Origin: Methyloligella solikamskensis
GTDB taxonomy: Bacteria; Pseudomonadota; Alphaproteobacteria; Rhizobiales; Methyloligellaceae
Direction: 5' to 3'
Assembly (NCBI RefSeq): GCF_042676065.1
Contig: NZ_JBHTJO010000001.1
Span: forward strand, 1,116,001-1,180,000
DNA: 64,000 bases
Part shown: in pieces, positions 16,864-25,571 of the stretch
Layout: every line of letters begins with the position of its first letter
Position numbering within the stretch: position 1 is the stretch's first letter
Program-made: the position numbers and the translations under genes
The notes under the pieces: generated by a model
What the model was told of the DNA's origin: nothing
The model's input: the letters and a program-made list of their open reading frames with translations, nothing else
Databases searched by the model: none

Positions 16864-17940
16864 ATGCCCGATCTCACCAAGGTCAAAAGAGCGCTTGCCT
16901 ATTTGCGTGAGGAGATCCCGGCGGAGGACATCTCCAAGAATGCCTCCGTCCAGCATCCGCACAACACGGCGCGCGTGGTCCCGGAGCGGCTGCCGCCGCA
17001 GACCGTGAAGGCGCTCTCTCAGCTGGAGCCATGGAAGGCGGTGACGGCGACGCTCCTCCAATGGGCGGGCATCGCCTTGGCGATTGCGCTCTGTACGCTC
17101 TACTGGCACTGGGCGCTCTATCTGATCGCGGTGATGTTCATCGGCGCGCGGCAGCATGCACTGCTGATCCTCGGCCATGACGCCTCCCATTACCGGACCC
17201 TGAAGTCACGCTGGCAGAACGATCTGTTCTCCAATCTCTTTATGATGTGGCCGACCTTCGCGTCGGTGGAGGCGTTCCGGAAATTCCACGCGACCCATCA
17301 CCAGTACACAAACCTGCCCGACGATGGGAACCGGCATATCTGGTACACCCATGACGCGGCGGGAGAGCTGGCGCCGGACTGGCAGTTTCCCAAGAGTCGG
17401 TTCGGGCTCTTCATGGTGCTGCTGCGCCGGGGGCTGTTTCTCACCGGTCTGTTCTGGATCGTGCGCGGGCTGATCGGCTCGACGCTAGTGCCGTCGCCGG
17501 GCTGGATGCGCGCGACGCGGCTCGCCTTCTATGGCGGCACGGCGATCGCCCTGACCGTGTTCGGCGGCTGGACCGCCTTCCTGCTCTACTGGATCGTGCC
17601 GTTCTGCACCTGGCATATCGTGGCGCAATATGTGCGGCTGATCTGCGAGCATAGCGGCGTGGACGCGGATGAAGAGGAATACGCGATCACGCGGAGCACC
17701 ATTCCGACGCTGATCGAGCGGATCTTCATCCTGCCCTGCAATGTCGGCTACCACATCGAGCATCACTGGTATCCCAGCGTGCCGTTCTACAATCTGCCGG
17801 CGCTGCATGAGGCGCTGATGGAGCGCCAGGGCTTCCGCGAGAACGCGGTGGTCACCAAGTCCGTGTTCGCCTCGCTCGGCGAATGTGTGGACCGGGCCGC
17901 TCACGGCGCTGCTACCCCTGCGGCGGAAACCGGGCGTTGA
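16864..17940 (+). CDS. Membrane fatty acid desaturase
   Basis: The 358-residue integral membrane di-iron enzyme has all three histidine boxes: HDASH (105-109), HATHH (142-146) and HIEHH in YHIEHHWYPSVP. Hydrophobic pairs at about 65-105 and 185-250 place the boxes on the cytoplasmic side. The family introduces double bonds or hydroxyl groups into acyl chains or carotenoid-like substrates; the exact substrate is unknown. Its 3' end overlaps the convergent sulfotransferase gene by 29 bp, with no terminator between. Confidence 0.9.
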   Translation: MPDLTKVKRALAYLREEIPAEDISKNASVQHPHNTARVVPERLPPQTVKALSQLEPWKAVTATLLQWAGIALAIALCTLYWHWALYLIAVMFIGARQHALLILGHDASHYRTLKSRWQNDLFSNLFMMWPTFASVEAFRKFHATHHQYTNLPDDGNRHIWYTHDAAGELAPDWQFPKSRFGLFMVLLRRGLFLTGLFWIVRGLIGSTLVPSPGWMRATRLAFYGGTAIALTVFGGWTAFLLYWIVPFCTWHIVAQYVRLICEHSGVDADEEEYAITRSTIPTLIERIFILPCNVGYHIEHHWYPSVPFYNLPALHEALMERQGFRENAVVTKSVFASLGECVDRAAHGAATPAAETGR

Positions 17941-18559
17941 AGTCTTTCGTCGAGTTGACCTGCGGGTAGGGCGTGTCGGGCACCAGCACGTCGAGAAAGC
18001 TGCACAAGGGCTCCCAACCGTCTCCCGGCTGATAGATCAGCATCCGGTTCGGCGGCACCTCGGCGAGCACCGCTTCGGTGTGGGCCTCATAGGTCGCGAT
18101 GGCGTGCTCCTTGCCGAGATCGCCGCCGAAGCTTCCCTCCACGACGATGGCGTCGATCATCTCCATATGAGCGCGGCGTTCGGCTGTGAGCGTCTCTGCT
18201 TCCCCGGTCTCCAGCATCTCGCGGAAATCGAGCATGCGCCGGAAGATGGTCGCTTCCGCACTCGCGTACCATTCGGCCGCAGGGCGCAGGCTATGGATCA
18301 CCTTCGCGTCCGGATGGGCGGCAATCATCTCCCGCCAGACGAAGGCGGACGGCCAATCGACGGTGGCGCGATAGTCTTGAAGGATCCTGCGCCATTGATC
18401 CGTCTGGCCTTTCGCCACCTCCAGCCAGCGCCGGTCATGATCGGGATGCTCGCGGGTCTCGGCCATGTGGTAGCAGGGGCAGAAGCCGAGCTCTTCGAGG
18501 GCGAATTTCAGGGACAGGGTGCCCGTCCGCCCAAAGCCTGTGCCGATGACCTCAAGCAT
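17912..18559 (-). CDS. Sulfotransferase-family P-loop protein
   Basis: The 215-residue protein opens with GTGFGRTGTLSLKFALEELG, the 5'-phosphosulfate (PAPS) loop of the sulfotransferase superfamily, followed by a second PAPS-contact strand around AKVIHSLRPAAEWYASAEAT. This compact subfamily is widespread in marine and soil bacteria, with unknown acceptors. Its start lies 7 bp after the stop of the upstream exported-protein gene, so the two form an operon. It overlaps the desaturase gene tail to tail. Confidence 0.82.
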   Translation of the reverse strand: MLEVIGTGFGRTGTLSLKFALEELGFCPCYHMAETREHPDHDRRWLEVAKGQTDQWRRILQDYRATVDWPSAFVWREMIAAHPDAKVIHSLRPAAEWYASAEATIFRRMLDFREMLETGEAETLTAERRAHMEMIDAIVVEGSFGGDLGKEHAIATYEAHTEAVLAEVPPNRMLIYQPGDGWEPLCSFLDVLVPDTPYPQVNSTKDFNARFPPQG

Positions 18560-18566
18560 GGCGGGC

Positions 18567-19040
18567 TCACTCGACCGGCGTCAGAACGAAGGTCGTGACC
18601 CCATCCTTCATCTGCTTCGTCACGGTGAAGGTCTCGTCCACGGGAATCCTGACGATTCCCGTGCCGCCGCCGGTCGTCTCATAGGGGCTGTCGTCGGCCG
18701 CCTCGATCCGAAACATCACGCTGCAATCGGGCTTGCCTTCGATGGGGAGCGGCAGGGCCTTCCCCTTGATGTCGCCGCCGAAGGCCGGGTCCTCGGCGCT
18801 CTTCGTCGGGAAGCAGGTCTCAGCAATGCGATAGTGCTCGTCGGTGGCGATGTCGGCGTTGATGGTGCCCAAGGTGACGGTCTTGCCGTCCCGCTCGGAG
18901 AGAAGCGCCGCCGCTGCCGGGTTCTCCGGCTCGGCCATGGTGATGAATATCTCGCCGATCTTGGGCGCATCCTCGGCCAGGGCCGGCGGGGCTATCAGGA
19001 TGAGGGCTGCGAGCAGCAGAATGGAGCGGGCGGCGGTCAT
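18567..19040 (-). CDS. Exported protein of unknown function
   Basis: The 157-residue product has a clear signal peptide (ILLLAALILIAPPALA) and a mature beta-rich domain with two cysteines (ETCFPT and KPDCSVMF) likely to pair. It precedes the sulfotransferase gene in the same transcript. AAGG lies ahead of the ATG. I recognise no family. Confidence 0.72.
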   Translation of the reverse strand: MTAARSILLLAALILIAPPALAEDAPKIGEIFITMAEPENPAAAALLSERDGKTVTLGTINADIATDEHYRIAETCFPTKSAEDPAFGGDIKGKALPLPIEGKPDCSVMFRIEAADDSPYETTGGGTGIVRIPVDETFTVTKQMKDGVTTFVLTPVE

Positions 19041-19136
19041 GGTATTGGCCTTCGGGTTGGCTGGCGGTTTTCAAGGACACGCGACTCATTCAATGAGAAG
19101 CGGGCGAAGAAGGCAATGAATGCGAAGGAGACAAGC

Positions 19137-19661
19137 ATGAGCGTGGCGCTGGACGAACGACAGGAGCAGCTTCCCGATCTCTTGGCGCCGGCTCTCGATA
19201 TCGTCTTCGCAGGCGCGCAAGCCGGCGGGTGCTCGGCCAAGGCGGGCGCCTATTTCGCCGGGCGCGGCAACCAGTTCTGGCCGACGCTCTACGAGATCGG
19301 CCTGACGCCGCGGCTCTTCCAGCCCGAGGACTACAGGGAAGGACTCGATCTCGGCTTCGGCTTCACGGATCTGGTGAAGGTGGCCGGCGAGAAAGAGCGG
19401 AACGTGAAGCCCACGCCTGACGATCTCGCCGCGTTTGAGGCGAAGATGGAGAAGGTTGCCCCGCGCGCCATCGCCTTCACCTCAAAGGGCGCGGGCGCCT
19501 TCTGGCTGAAGCGGCCGGCGGCCAAGATCGACTACGGCTTGCAGGACGAGAAGGGGCCGGGCGGTGCTGCGCTCTTCGTGCTGCCGTCTCCCTCAGGTGC
19601 CGCCCGCAAGAGCTGGGATATTGCGCCTTGGCGGGAGCTGGCGGCATGGGTGAGGGGCTAG
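19137..19661 (+). CDS. mug: Mismatch-specific uracil/thymine-DNA glycosylase (Mug/TDG family)
   Basis: The 174-residue base-excision repair enzyme removes uracil or ethenocytosine from mismatched DNA. Family motif 1 appears as VFAGAQAGGCSAKAG, where E. coli Mug has GINPG, so the catalytic asparagine position is altered; FTDLVK and the C-terminal LPSPSGAARKSW intercalation motif are intact. The chosen ATG has AAGGAG six bases upstream; an in-frame ATG seven codons earlier is possible. It is convergent with the DUF262-HNH gene, 22 bp apart. Confidence 0.85.
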   Translation: MSVALDERQEQLPDLLAPALDIVFAGAQAGGCSAKAGAYFAGRGNQFWPTLYEIGLTPRLFQPEDYREGLDLGFGFTDLVKVAGEKERNVKPTPDDLAAFEAKMEKVAPRAIAFTSKGAGAFWLKRPAAKIDYGLQDEKGPGGAALFVLPSPSGAARKSWDIAPWRELAAWVRG

Positions 19662-19683
19662 GCGGGATGTATAGTAAGAGCGT

Positions 19684-21237
19684 CTAACCCTTTATGCTGT
19701 TGCAGTATGGGTGCGTGACCTGACAATTATCGATGTCCCCTCGGCCACCCTCCCTTTTCGGAGTGATGTGATCGCAAGAGATCGCCTTGGCTAAGTCCAA
19801 GTATCCACCGCATAATTCGCACTTAGGAGCCGACTTAAGGCTTTCTCGAAGTGCAATAGCTGACTTGGTTTCGTCAGAAAACCCCACCGGTCCATCGATA
19901 AGTTTAAGTTCTGCAATTTTTCCTTTTAGTCCGAGAAGCTCAAGAATAATTGCGTCTGATATTTTCTTGTTTTCTCCGCACAACGCAGTCATTCCAGTAA
20001 GAAGATCTGATACTCTATGAATTCTCTGTCTGCTATTAACATTGGCTAAGGCTTGGTTTATTACTGATTTCCTCTTAACCAAGATAGTTTCTATGTTCTT
20101 TCTTACTTCTGTGAACTTTCTAAAAAAAGTAGAGTTATTGTTCCTAACTGCATCCGCCACCATTTTCACAGTTCCGAGAAATAGAAATCGGCTATGTCGA
20201 CCCTTTTCATTGTAAAAGTAAACAGCTGGATGAAGGCCTAAACTTGATGGCGTAGTGCCTGTAATTTTCCTTATGACTTTTTTGGTGGAGCTCAAGGTCT
20301 TGTGCGTTAATGTCCCGTCTTCGTCGTTTTCAATATGGCTTATTGCCTTGTCTGGTTCTTCAAATCCATCGACTATCGCGAACGTGTCTATCAACATCTT
20401 TAAAGCATCTACGGGTGAAGATGTCCCGCCCAGCGGAAGATCTAATGTTTTGATTGGATTTGTTATCTCAGGTTCAAATAAAAGCCGATAAAGTTCTTCA
20501 GAATCTTCTTCTATTTGATTTATAATAGCTTCATCGAATTTAGACCAATATTTATGGCCTGTTCCCGCACGAACAATTGAGCGAGCGGCTATGGCGTAGG
20601 AAACTCCGCGATTTCTGAGAAGTAGTTCTTCCGTTTTATCGAGAGGTGTTCCTTGTGAATTTATCTTAAAGAATGATGTTTCGGCTACTTCTTGGGATCC
20701 TTGAATCCACTGTATCGGAATGGCCTTCGTAAATATTTTGCTTGCTAGAGATTTTTTTTCGAGATTGCTATCGCTGCTGTCTTCCCACACTGCAGCAAAG
20801 TCAGAGTAGCGACCCACGCTGCGCTCGACCATCCGACGTGTAGTTTTCGCTATTGCCTTTTGTTCTTCAGGAATTTCACCATTGTAGAAAGCATGCGATA
20901 TGGCGCCGTCTCCATAGTCATTTTCGACCCATGCGCGAAGTGCACTAAGTCTGTGAGCGCCATCGATAACGAAGACGAAGGAGTCAGATTTCCAGAGGAT
21001 CAATGATGGGATTAATTCCCCATGAGCGAAGCTAGATACTAACTCGACAACCTGACCTGGTCGCCAGTGGTTAGTTTCTCTCTGAAAGTCTGGTTTTCGG
21101 AGAATTTTTAGTATCGGGCTTTTGCTATCAAGGTGGGTTATCTGGAATTTATCGAATAAGTCGATTGAGGTGGATTCAGATTGTTGAGCGAAATCTGCCC
21201 GCTTAATCATTGCATCAAGGACAACCCGTTTTGCCAT
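19684..21237 (-). CDS. DUF262/ParB-like plus HNH nuclease, orphan defence-type protein
   Basis: The 517-residue protein carries two recognisable parts. Near residues 45-110 is a ParB/DUF262-like module with DFQRETNHWRPGQVVEL and the signature VIDGAHRLSALRAW (DGxHR in place of DGQQR). The C-terminus (about 470-517) is a complete HNH/McrA-type nuclease: CELCGG zinc knuckle, CDHITPKREGG, then IDNCQVTHPYCNSIKG. The middle 350 residues are unassigned and helical. The same domain pairing occurs in GmrSD and SspE type restriction proteins, but with a different nuclease subfamily. DNA is strikingly AT-rich and no modification partner is adjacent. ATG at 21237 follows GGGGGG. Confidence 0.8.
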   Translation of the reverse strand: MAKRVVLDAMIKRADFAQQSESTSIDLFDKFQITHLDSKSPILKILRKPDFQRETNHWRPGQVVELVSSFAHGELIPSLILWKSDSFVFVIDGAHRLSALRAWVENDYGDGAISHAFYNGEIPEEQKAIAKTTRRMVERSVGRYSDFAAVWEDSSDSNLEKKSLASKIFTKAIPIQWIQGSQEVAETSFFKINSQGTPLDKTEELLLRNRGVSYAIAARSIVRAGTGHKYWSKFDEAIINQIEEDSEELYRLLFEPEITNPIKTLDLPLGGTSSPVDALKMLIDTFAIVDGFEEPDKAISHIENDEDGTLTHKTLSSTKKVIRKITGTTPSSLGLHPAVYFYNEKGRHSRFLFLGTVKMVADAVRNNNSTFFRKFTEVRKNIETILVKRKSVINQALANVNSRQRIHRVSDLLTGMTALCGENKKISDAIILELLGLKGKIAELKLIDGPVGFSDETKSAIALRESLKSAPKCELCGGYLDLAKAISCDHITPKREGGRGDIDNCQVTHPYCNSIKG

Positions 21238-21431
21238 TCTGCCCCCCAATTTGGTTATCTGCTTATGCTAGCACTGCGGGTAGGGTAGGAGAATACCCGC
21301 GTGGCACTCCTCTTTAGGGTTTCCGACGGCGCAACGAGTTGGCTGACTTCACTCGCGGCTCCATGGGCTTTGCGGAGGCGTTGCTTCGTCCTATTTTCAC
21401 AGGAACGATGATTGTGGAGGAGGCGCGAAGC

Positions 21432-21677
21432 ATGACCAAGATCACCTATCACGTGGTCGAGCACGATGGCGGCTGGGCCTATAAGCTCGATGATGTCTAT
21501 TCGGAGACGTTCCCGTCCCACGATGCGGCGCTGGGCGCGGCCAAGCGGGCGGCGGCGGAGCAGCAGCTCGGCGGCTCCACCACGGCGATCCAGTGGGAAG
21601 ACGCCAACGGCAAGTGGCACGAGGAGCTGTCGCGCGGCGACGACCGGCCTCAGACCGAGGTCGAGGACGACACCTAG
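21432..21677 (+). CDS. DUF2188-like small protein
   Basis: The 81-residue protein has the pattern of DUF2188: TYHVVEHDGGWAYKLDDVYSETFPSH followed by a helix of alternating Ala and Arg, then IQWEDANGKWHEE. Function is unknown; it is common in Hyphomicrobiales. The ATG chosen begins MTKITYHV, though an upstream ATG at 21411 is in frame. A strong hairpin follows. Confidence 0.78.
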   Translation: MTKITYHVVEHDGGWAYKLDDVYSETFPSHDAALGAAKRAAAEQQLGGSTTAIQWEDANGKWHEELSRGDDRPQTEVEDDT

Positions 21678-21706
21678 CAGCTGCCCAGTCTGCAGCGCGG
21701 ATATCA

Positions 21707-21738
21707 GGGCCGGTGCGGCGATCCCGCAGCCGGCCCTT
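21707..21738 (+). terminator. Hairpin terminator between convergent genes
   Basis: GGGCCGG-TGCGG pairs with CCGCA-g-CCGGCCC around a 5-nt loop, followed by TTGTC on the plus strand. The T-run is short, but placement between the DUF2188 and SDR gene ends fits a terminator. Confidence 0.6.
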
Positions 21739-21754
21739 GTCATGTCTGGTGCTC

Positions 21755-22495
21755 TTACGCGTTCGCGCCGCCATCGACATCAAGGCTTGCGCCAGTGATG
21801 TAGCTCGCGGCCGGGCTCGCCAGGAAGACGACCGCGGCGGCCACCTCTTCCGGCCTGCCGTAGCGTCCCAGCGCGGTGAGCGCCCGCATGGCGTCGCCCA
21901 TCCTGCCGTCGGCCGGGTTCATGTCGGTGTCGATGGGGCCGGGCTGGACATTGTTGACGGTGATGCCCTTGGGCCCAAAGTCGCGTGCCCAGCTTTGCGT
22001 ATAGAGTTTCACCGCCGCCTTGCTCGCCGCGTAATCGGCGGTGCCGGTGAAGGGCGCGCGATCACCATAGATTGAGCCGATATTGATGATGCGGCCGCCC
22101 TCGCCCATGTGCTCCACGGCGGCATGAGCGGCGACGGCGACCCCATCGACATTGACGGCGAGGATGCGCCGGCGGTTGGCGTCTTTGTCGGTGGCGCTGC
22201 GGCCCGCGCCGACGCCGGCATTGTTCACTAGGATGTCCAGCCGGCCGAATTGCTCGGCGACCTGATCGACCAGATTCCGAACCGCTTCCGCGTCGCCCTG
22301 ATCGGCCTGAAAGGTGGCGGCTCGCACGCCTTTGGCCTTTAGAGACTCGACCACGGCGTGAGCCTTTTCCTCGGAGCTCGAATAGGACAGGGCCACGTCG
22401 GCCCCTTCATCGGCGAAAGCTTCCGCGATCGCCGCGCCGATGCCGCGAGATCCGCCGGTCACCAGGGCGACTTTGCCTTCGAGGGTTTTGGCCAT
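21755..22495 (-). CDS. Short-chain dehydrogenase/reductase (3-oxoacyl-ACP reductase-like)
   Basis: The 246-residue classical SDR has the NAD(P) motif TGGSRGIG, the structural NNAGVG, and the catalytic Ser...Tyr-x3-Lys as SIYGDRAP...DYAASK, ending in a typical LDVDGGANA C-terminus. It oxidises or reduces an alcohol/ketone pair; FabG-like annotation is by resemblance only, as the gene is not next to other fatty acid synthesis genes. AAAGGAG precedes the ATG. It is monocistronic and divergent from a small exported protein gene. Confidence 0.92.
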   Translation of the reverse strand: MAKTLEGKVALVTGGSRGIGAAIAEAFADEGADVALSYSSSEEKAHAVVESLKAKGVRAATFQADQGDAEAVRNLVDQVAEQFGRLDILVNNAGVGAGRSATDKDANRRRILAVNVDGVAVAAHAAVEHMGEGGRIINIGSIYGDRAPFTGTADYAASKAAVKLYTQSWARDFGPKGITVNNVQPGPIDTDMNPADGRMGDAMRALTALGRYGRPEEVAAAVVFLASPAASYITGASLDVDGGANA

Positions 22496-22638
22496 GAATG
22501 CTTCGCTCCTTTCGGGGCTCTTCTCTCGTTTCGATGCACAAGGTTGGTCTTGCCGCGCATATAGGAAGCGGTAACCGGTTTTGGCATGAGGGCGTTCCCA
22601 GCGAACCGTGACTCTCGCCTAAAGGTCCAAGCCGTGGC

Positions 22639-23055
22639 ATGATTTCAGCTATGAAATTCGCGTCCTTCATCGCTGTCGCGCTTGTGAGCCTCTTCGGCGC
22701 CGCAACGGCACATGCCGAGACGAACTACGCGTCCGGTCAGCTCACCCCTTGCGTCAGCAAGGAGAAGGCGAAGGACTTCGCCACCGGTCCCGATTCTGGG
22801 CTCTCTGCGTGGGGCGCGGAGGTGGCCGGCGGGTTTGACCGCCAGAAGGCCATGGACGACTTCAAGAAGATGCAGGAAAGCCACGAGAAGCTGCTGGGCG
22901 ATATGACCCCGGTGGCGGTCGCCACCTGCGCGCTCAATCTCGGGACGGACCTGTTCTATTCGATCCGCCTGCCCGCCGGCAGCCGCGACGATGCGGATAA
23001 GCTCTGCGCTAAGCTGAAGGATGGCGGCGTTCCCTGCATCGTGCGGAAGAATTAG
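22639..23055 (+). CDS. Small exported protein with SPOR-like C-terminus
   Basis: The 138-residue product has a signal peptide ending ATAHA. The mature part has paired cysteines, and the end FYSIRLPAGSRDDADKLC followed by LKDGGVPCIVRKN resembles the beta-alpha-beta core of SPOR peptidoglycan-binding domains, though it is too short to be sure. An ATG five codons in is an alternative start. No partner is evident. Confidence 0.68.
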   Translation: MISAMKFASFIAVALVSLFGAATAHAETNYASGQLTPCVSKEKAKDFATGPDSGLSAWGAEVAGGFDRQKAMDDFKKMQESHEKLLGDMTPVAVATCALNLGTDLFYSIRLPAGSRDDADKLCAKLKDGGVPCIVRKN

Positions 23056-23104
23056 CTCGCGCCTGCTTTGAGGCCATAGTGCCGCTTGCCCGTCATCGCC
23101 GCCC

Positions 23105-24463
23105 ATGCTTCGTTACGCCCGGTTTTCGCAAGGGGGACGAGGATTGCAGCAAGACGCCGGCGCCAAAAAATCTGACAAGCAACTCAAGGCCATCCGCCGT
23201 CTGATCGAGACGATCGGCGATGCGCTGGAGATCGATGCGTCCGTCGAGCTCTGGGATGGGTCTACCGTGCCGCTTGGCCGGTCGGTCACGAGTCCCTTGC
23301 GCGTGACGATCGCAGCCCCCGGTGTGATCGCCTCGCTGCTGCGCCGCCCGACCCTGGACCGGCTGATCCGGCTTTATGCTAAGGGACGGATCGGGATCGA
23401 GGGCGGCACCCTGGTCGATTTCGGCGAGCAGCTGCAGGCTCAGAGTACGCGGGCGCGGCTGAAGCATCTCAGCAAGCTGGGCGTGGCGAAGATGCTGCTG
23501 CCCTTCCTGTTTGTGCCGGGCGACAAGCCGGAAGCGACCCGCGGTTACGAGGGCGACGATTCCGGCCACGGCCGCCAAAAGGAAGAGAACAAGGATTTCA
23601 TCCAGTTCCACTACGACGTCTCGAACGATTTCTACCGGCTCTTCCTCGACCCGTGGATGCAGTATTCCTGCGCCTATTTCACGAGCTGGGAGGGCGGGGT
23701 CGATCAGGCGCAGGCCGACAAGATGGAGATGATCTGCCGGAAGCTGCGCCTGAAGCCGGGCGACCGGTTTCTCGATATCGGCTGCGGCTGGGGCGGGCTC
23801 GTCACTTATGCGGCGGAGAAGTACGGCGTGACCGCCCACGGCATCACGGTCTCGGAGCGGCAGCTCGATCAGGCGAAGACGCTGATCGCCGAGAAGGGCT
23901 TGGGCGACAAGGTGACGGTGGAGCTGAAGGACTACGCGGACCTCACGGGTGAGTACGACAAGATCGCTTCCATCGGCATGTACGAGCATATCGGGCTCGC
24001 CAATATCCCGGCCTATTTCGACAAGATGCGCAGCCTGCTCTCCGACGACGGGCTGTTCCTGAACCATGCCATTTCCCGGCGCGCCAAGAAGCGTGGCGGG
24101 CGGTTCGGTAAGCGCCCAGAGCACAAGGCGATCACCCGCTACATCTTCCCCGGCGGCGAGCTGGACGATATCGGCCATTCGGTGCAGGCCATGGAGCAGA
24201 CCGGCTTCGAGGTGCAGGATGTGGAAGCCTGGCGGCGCCACTATGCGCGCACCACGAAGATCTGGTGCGAGCGGCTGACGGCGCGGCGCGATGAGGCGAA
24301 CGAGATGGTGGGGCCGGAGCTCACCCGCATCTGGCTCGCCTATCTCGCCGGCGTGTCGCTCTCCTTCTCCCGGGGCTCCTTGCGCATCTATCAGACGCTT
24401 GCCAGCAAGCGGGCGCGGGCCGTGCCGGAGCTGCCGCCGACGCGCGCCGATCTCTATCGATAA
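23105..24463 (+). CDS. cfa: Cyclopropane-fatty-acyl-phospholipid synthase
   Basis: This enzyme transfers a methylene from SAM to the double bond of membrane phospholipid acyl chains. The 452-residue protein has an N-terminal lipid-binding region, the family motif FIQFHYDVSNDFYRLFLD, YSCAYF, and the SAM-binding loop FLDIGCGWGGLVTYAAEKYG, plus the catalytic region near SIGMYEHIG. No SD is visible before the ATG. The corA gene starts 40 bp after its stop. Cyclopropanation protects membranes against acid and stationary-phase stress. Confidence 0.95.
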   Translation: MLRYARFSQGGRGLQQDAGAKKSDKQLKAIRRLIETIGDALEIDASVELWDGSTVPLGRSVTSPLRVTIAAPGVIASLLRRPTLDRLIRLYAKGRIGIEGGTLVDFGEQLQAQSTRARLKHLSKLGVAKMLLPFLFVPGDKPEATRGYEGDDSGHGRQKEENKDFIQFHYDVSNDFYRLFLDPWMQYSCAYFTSWEGGVDQAQADKMEMICRKLRLKPGDRFLDIGCGWGGLVTYAAEKYGVTAHGITVSERQLDQAKTLIAEKGLGDKVTVELKDYADLTGEYDKIASIGMYEHIGLANIPAYFDKMRSLLSDDGLFLNHAISRRAKKRGGRFGKRPEHKAITRYIFPGGELDDIGHSVQAMEQTGFEVQDVEAWRRHYARTTKIWCERLTARRDEANEMVGPELTRIWLAYLAGVSLSFSRGSLRIYQTLASKRARAVPELPPTRADLYR

Positions 24464-24503
24464 GGCCGCACGGGACAAAGCCGAAGCAGCCGAGGAACCT
24501 GCC

Positions 24504-25475
24504 ATGCTGACGATCTTCGAGACGGCCGATAAGGGGCTTGCGAGGCAAGAGGGAGAGCCTGCGCTCAACGACAAGGTCCTCTGGCTCGATCTCAACGATC
24601 CGACCGCCGACGAGACGCGGTGGGTCGAAGAGACGCTACAGGTCGATGTGCCGACCCGGGCGGAGCAGGCGGAGATCGAGGTCTCCAGCCGGCTTTACAA
24701 GCAGAACGGCACGGACGTGATGACCGCGACGGTGATGTATCAGGTGTTCCAGCCTCAGCCGGCGGTCACCATGATCACCTTCATGCTGACGGATAACCGG
24801 CTGATCACGCTCCGCTATGCGAACCCGCGGGCCTTCGAGATGTGCTTGGACCGGGCGCATTACGAGAGCACGCCGCCACGCAGCGGGGTGATCGTGCTGC
24901 TGTTGCTGCTCGAAGCGATCATCGACCGGACGGCTGATGCCATCGAGCGCATTCAGGGAGACGTGGACGCCCTGTCCCATACCATCTTCGAGATCCGGGG
25001 GCGGGCAGTGACCAAGCAGCGCCGCCTGGATGAGGTGCTGCAGTCGGTCGGCCAGCAGGGCGATCTCGCCTGGCGGGCCGGCGACAGCGTCCACTCCTTA
25101 GGCCGGCTAATGACCTACTTCGCCTACACGGCCAATGAGCGGAAGGTCGACAAGGTTCTGAGGACCCGCATCCGGACGGCCTCTCGCGACGTGACGTCGC
25201 TGTCGGACCACGTGAACTTCCTGACCGACAAGATCGTTTTCCTGCTGGATGCCGTGCTGGGCATGATCACCATCGAGCAGAACAATATCGCCAAGATATT
25301 CTCGGTTGCGGCGGTGATTTTTCTCCCGCCCACCATGATTGCGTCAATTTATGGGATGAATTTCGAACATATGCCGGAGCTCGATTGGTTTTTCGGTTAC
25401 CCCTTCGCCTTGTGCCTCATGGTGATCTGCGCCCTAGGCTCCTATATCTACTGGAAGCGGAAGGGGTGGCTTTAG
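24504..25475 (+). CDS. corA: CorA-family magnesium transporter
   Basis: The 323-residue protein has a long cytoplasmic funnel domain and two C-terminal TM helices, with the diagnostic GMN in IYGMNFEHMPEL between them. CorA pentamers conduct Mg2+ (and Co2+/Ni2+) across the inner membrane. The C-terminus after TM2 is short and basic (YWKRKGWL). It is probably co-transcribed with cfa. Confidence 0.96.
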   Translation: MLTIFETADKGLARQEGEPALNDKVLWLDLNDPTADETRWVEETLQVDVPTRAEQAEIEVSSRLYKQNGTDVMTATVMYQVFQPQPAVTMITFMLTDNRLITLRYANPRAFEMCLDRAHYESTPPRSGVIVLLLLLEAIIDRTADAIERIQGDVDALSHTIFEIRGRAVTKQRRLDEVLQSVGQQGDLAWRAGDSVHSLGRLMTYFAYTANERKVDKVLRTRIRTASRDVTSLSDHVNFLTDKIVFLLDAVLGMITIEQNNIAKIFSVAAVIFLPPTMIASIYGMNFEHMPELDWFFGYPFALCLMVICALGSYIYWKRKGWL

Positions 25476-25524
25476 CACTGACGCGAGCACCTTTGATTTT
25501 TGGATTTTAAGAGAATGCGCTCCG

Positions 25525-25553
25525 TTTGCGGGTTTCGGCCCGCGGGGCGCAAA
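25525..25553 (+). promoter_or_regulatory. Leader hairpin before the small exported-protein gene
   Basis: TTTGCG pairs with CGCAAA around an inner CGGG/CCCG stem, immediately followed by the AAGGAG SD. It could end corA transcripts or modulate translation of the next gene; there is no T-run on the plus strand. Confidence 0.4.
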
Positions 25554-25571
25554 GAAAAAGGAGTTTCACGC

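Noticed and set aside
23093..24595. 500-residue minus-strand frame opposite cfa
   Set aside because: It is antisense to the cyclopropane synthase gene and has no recognisable domain.
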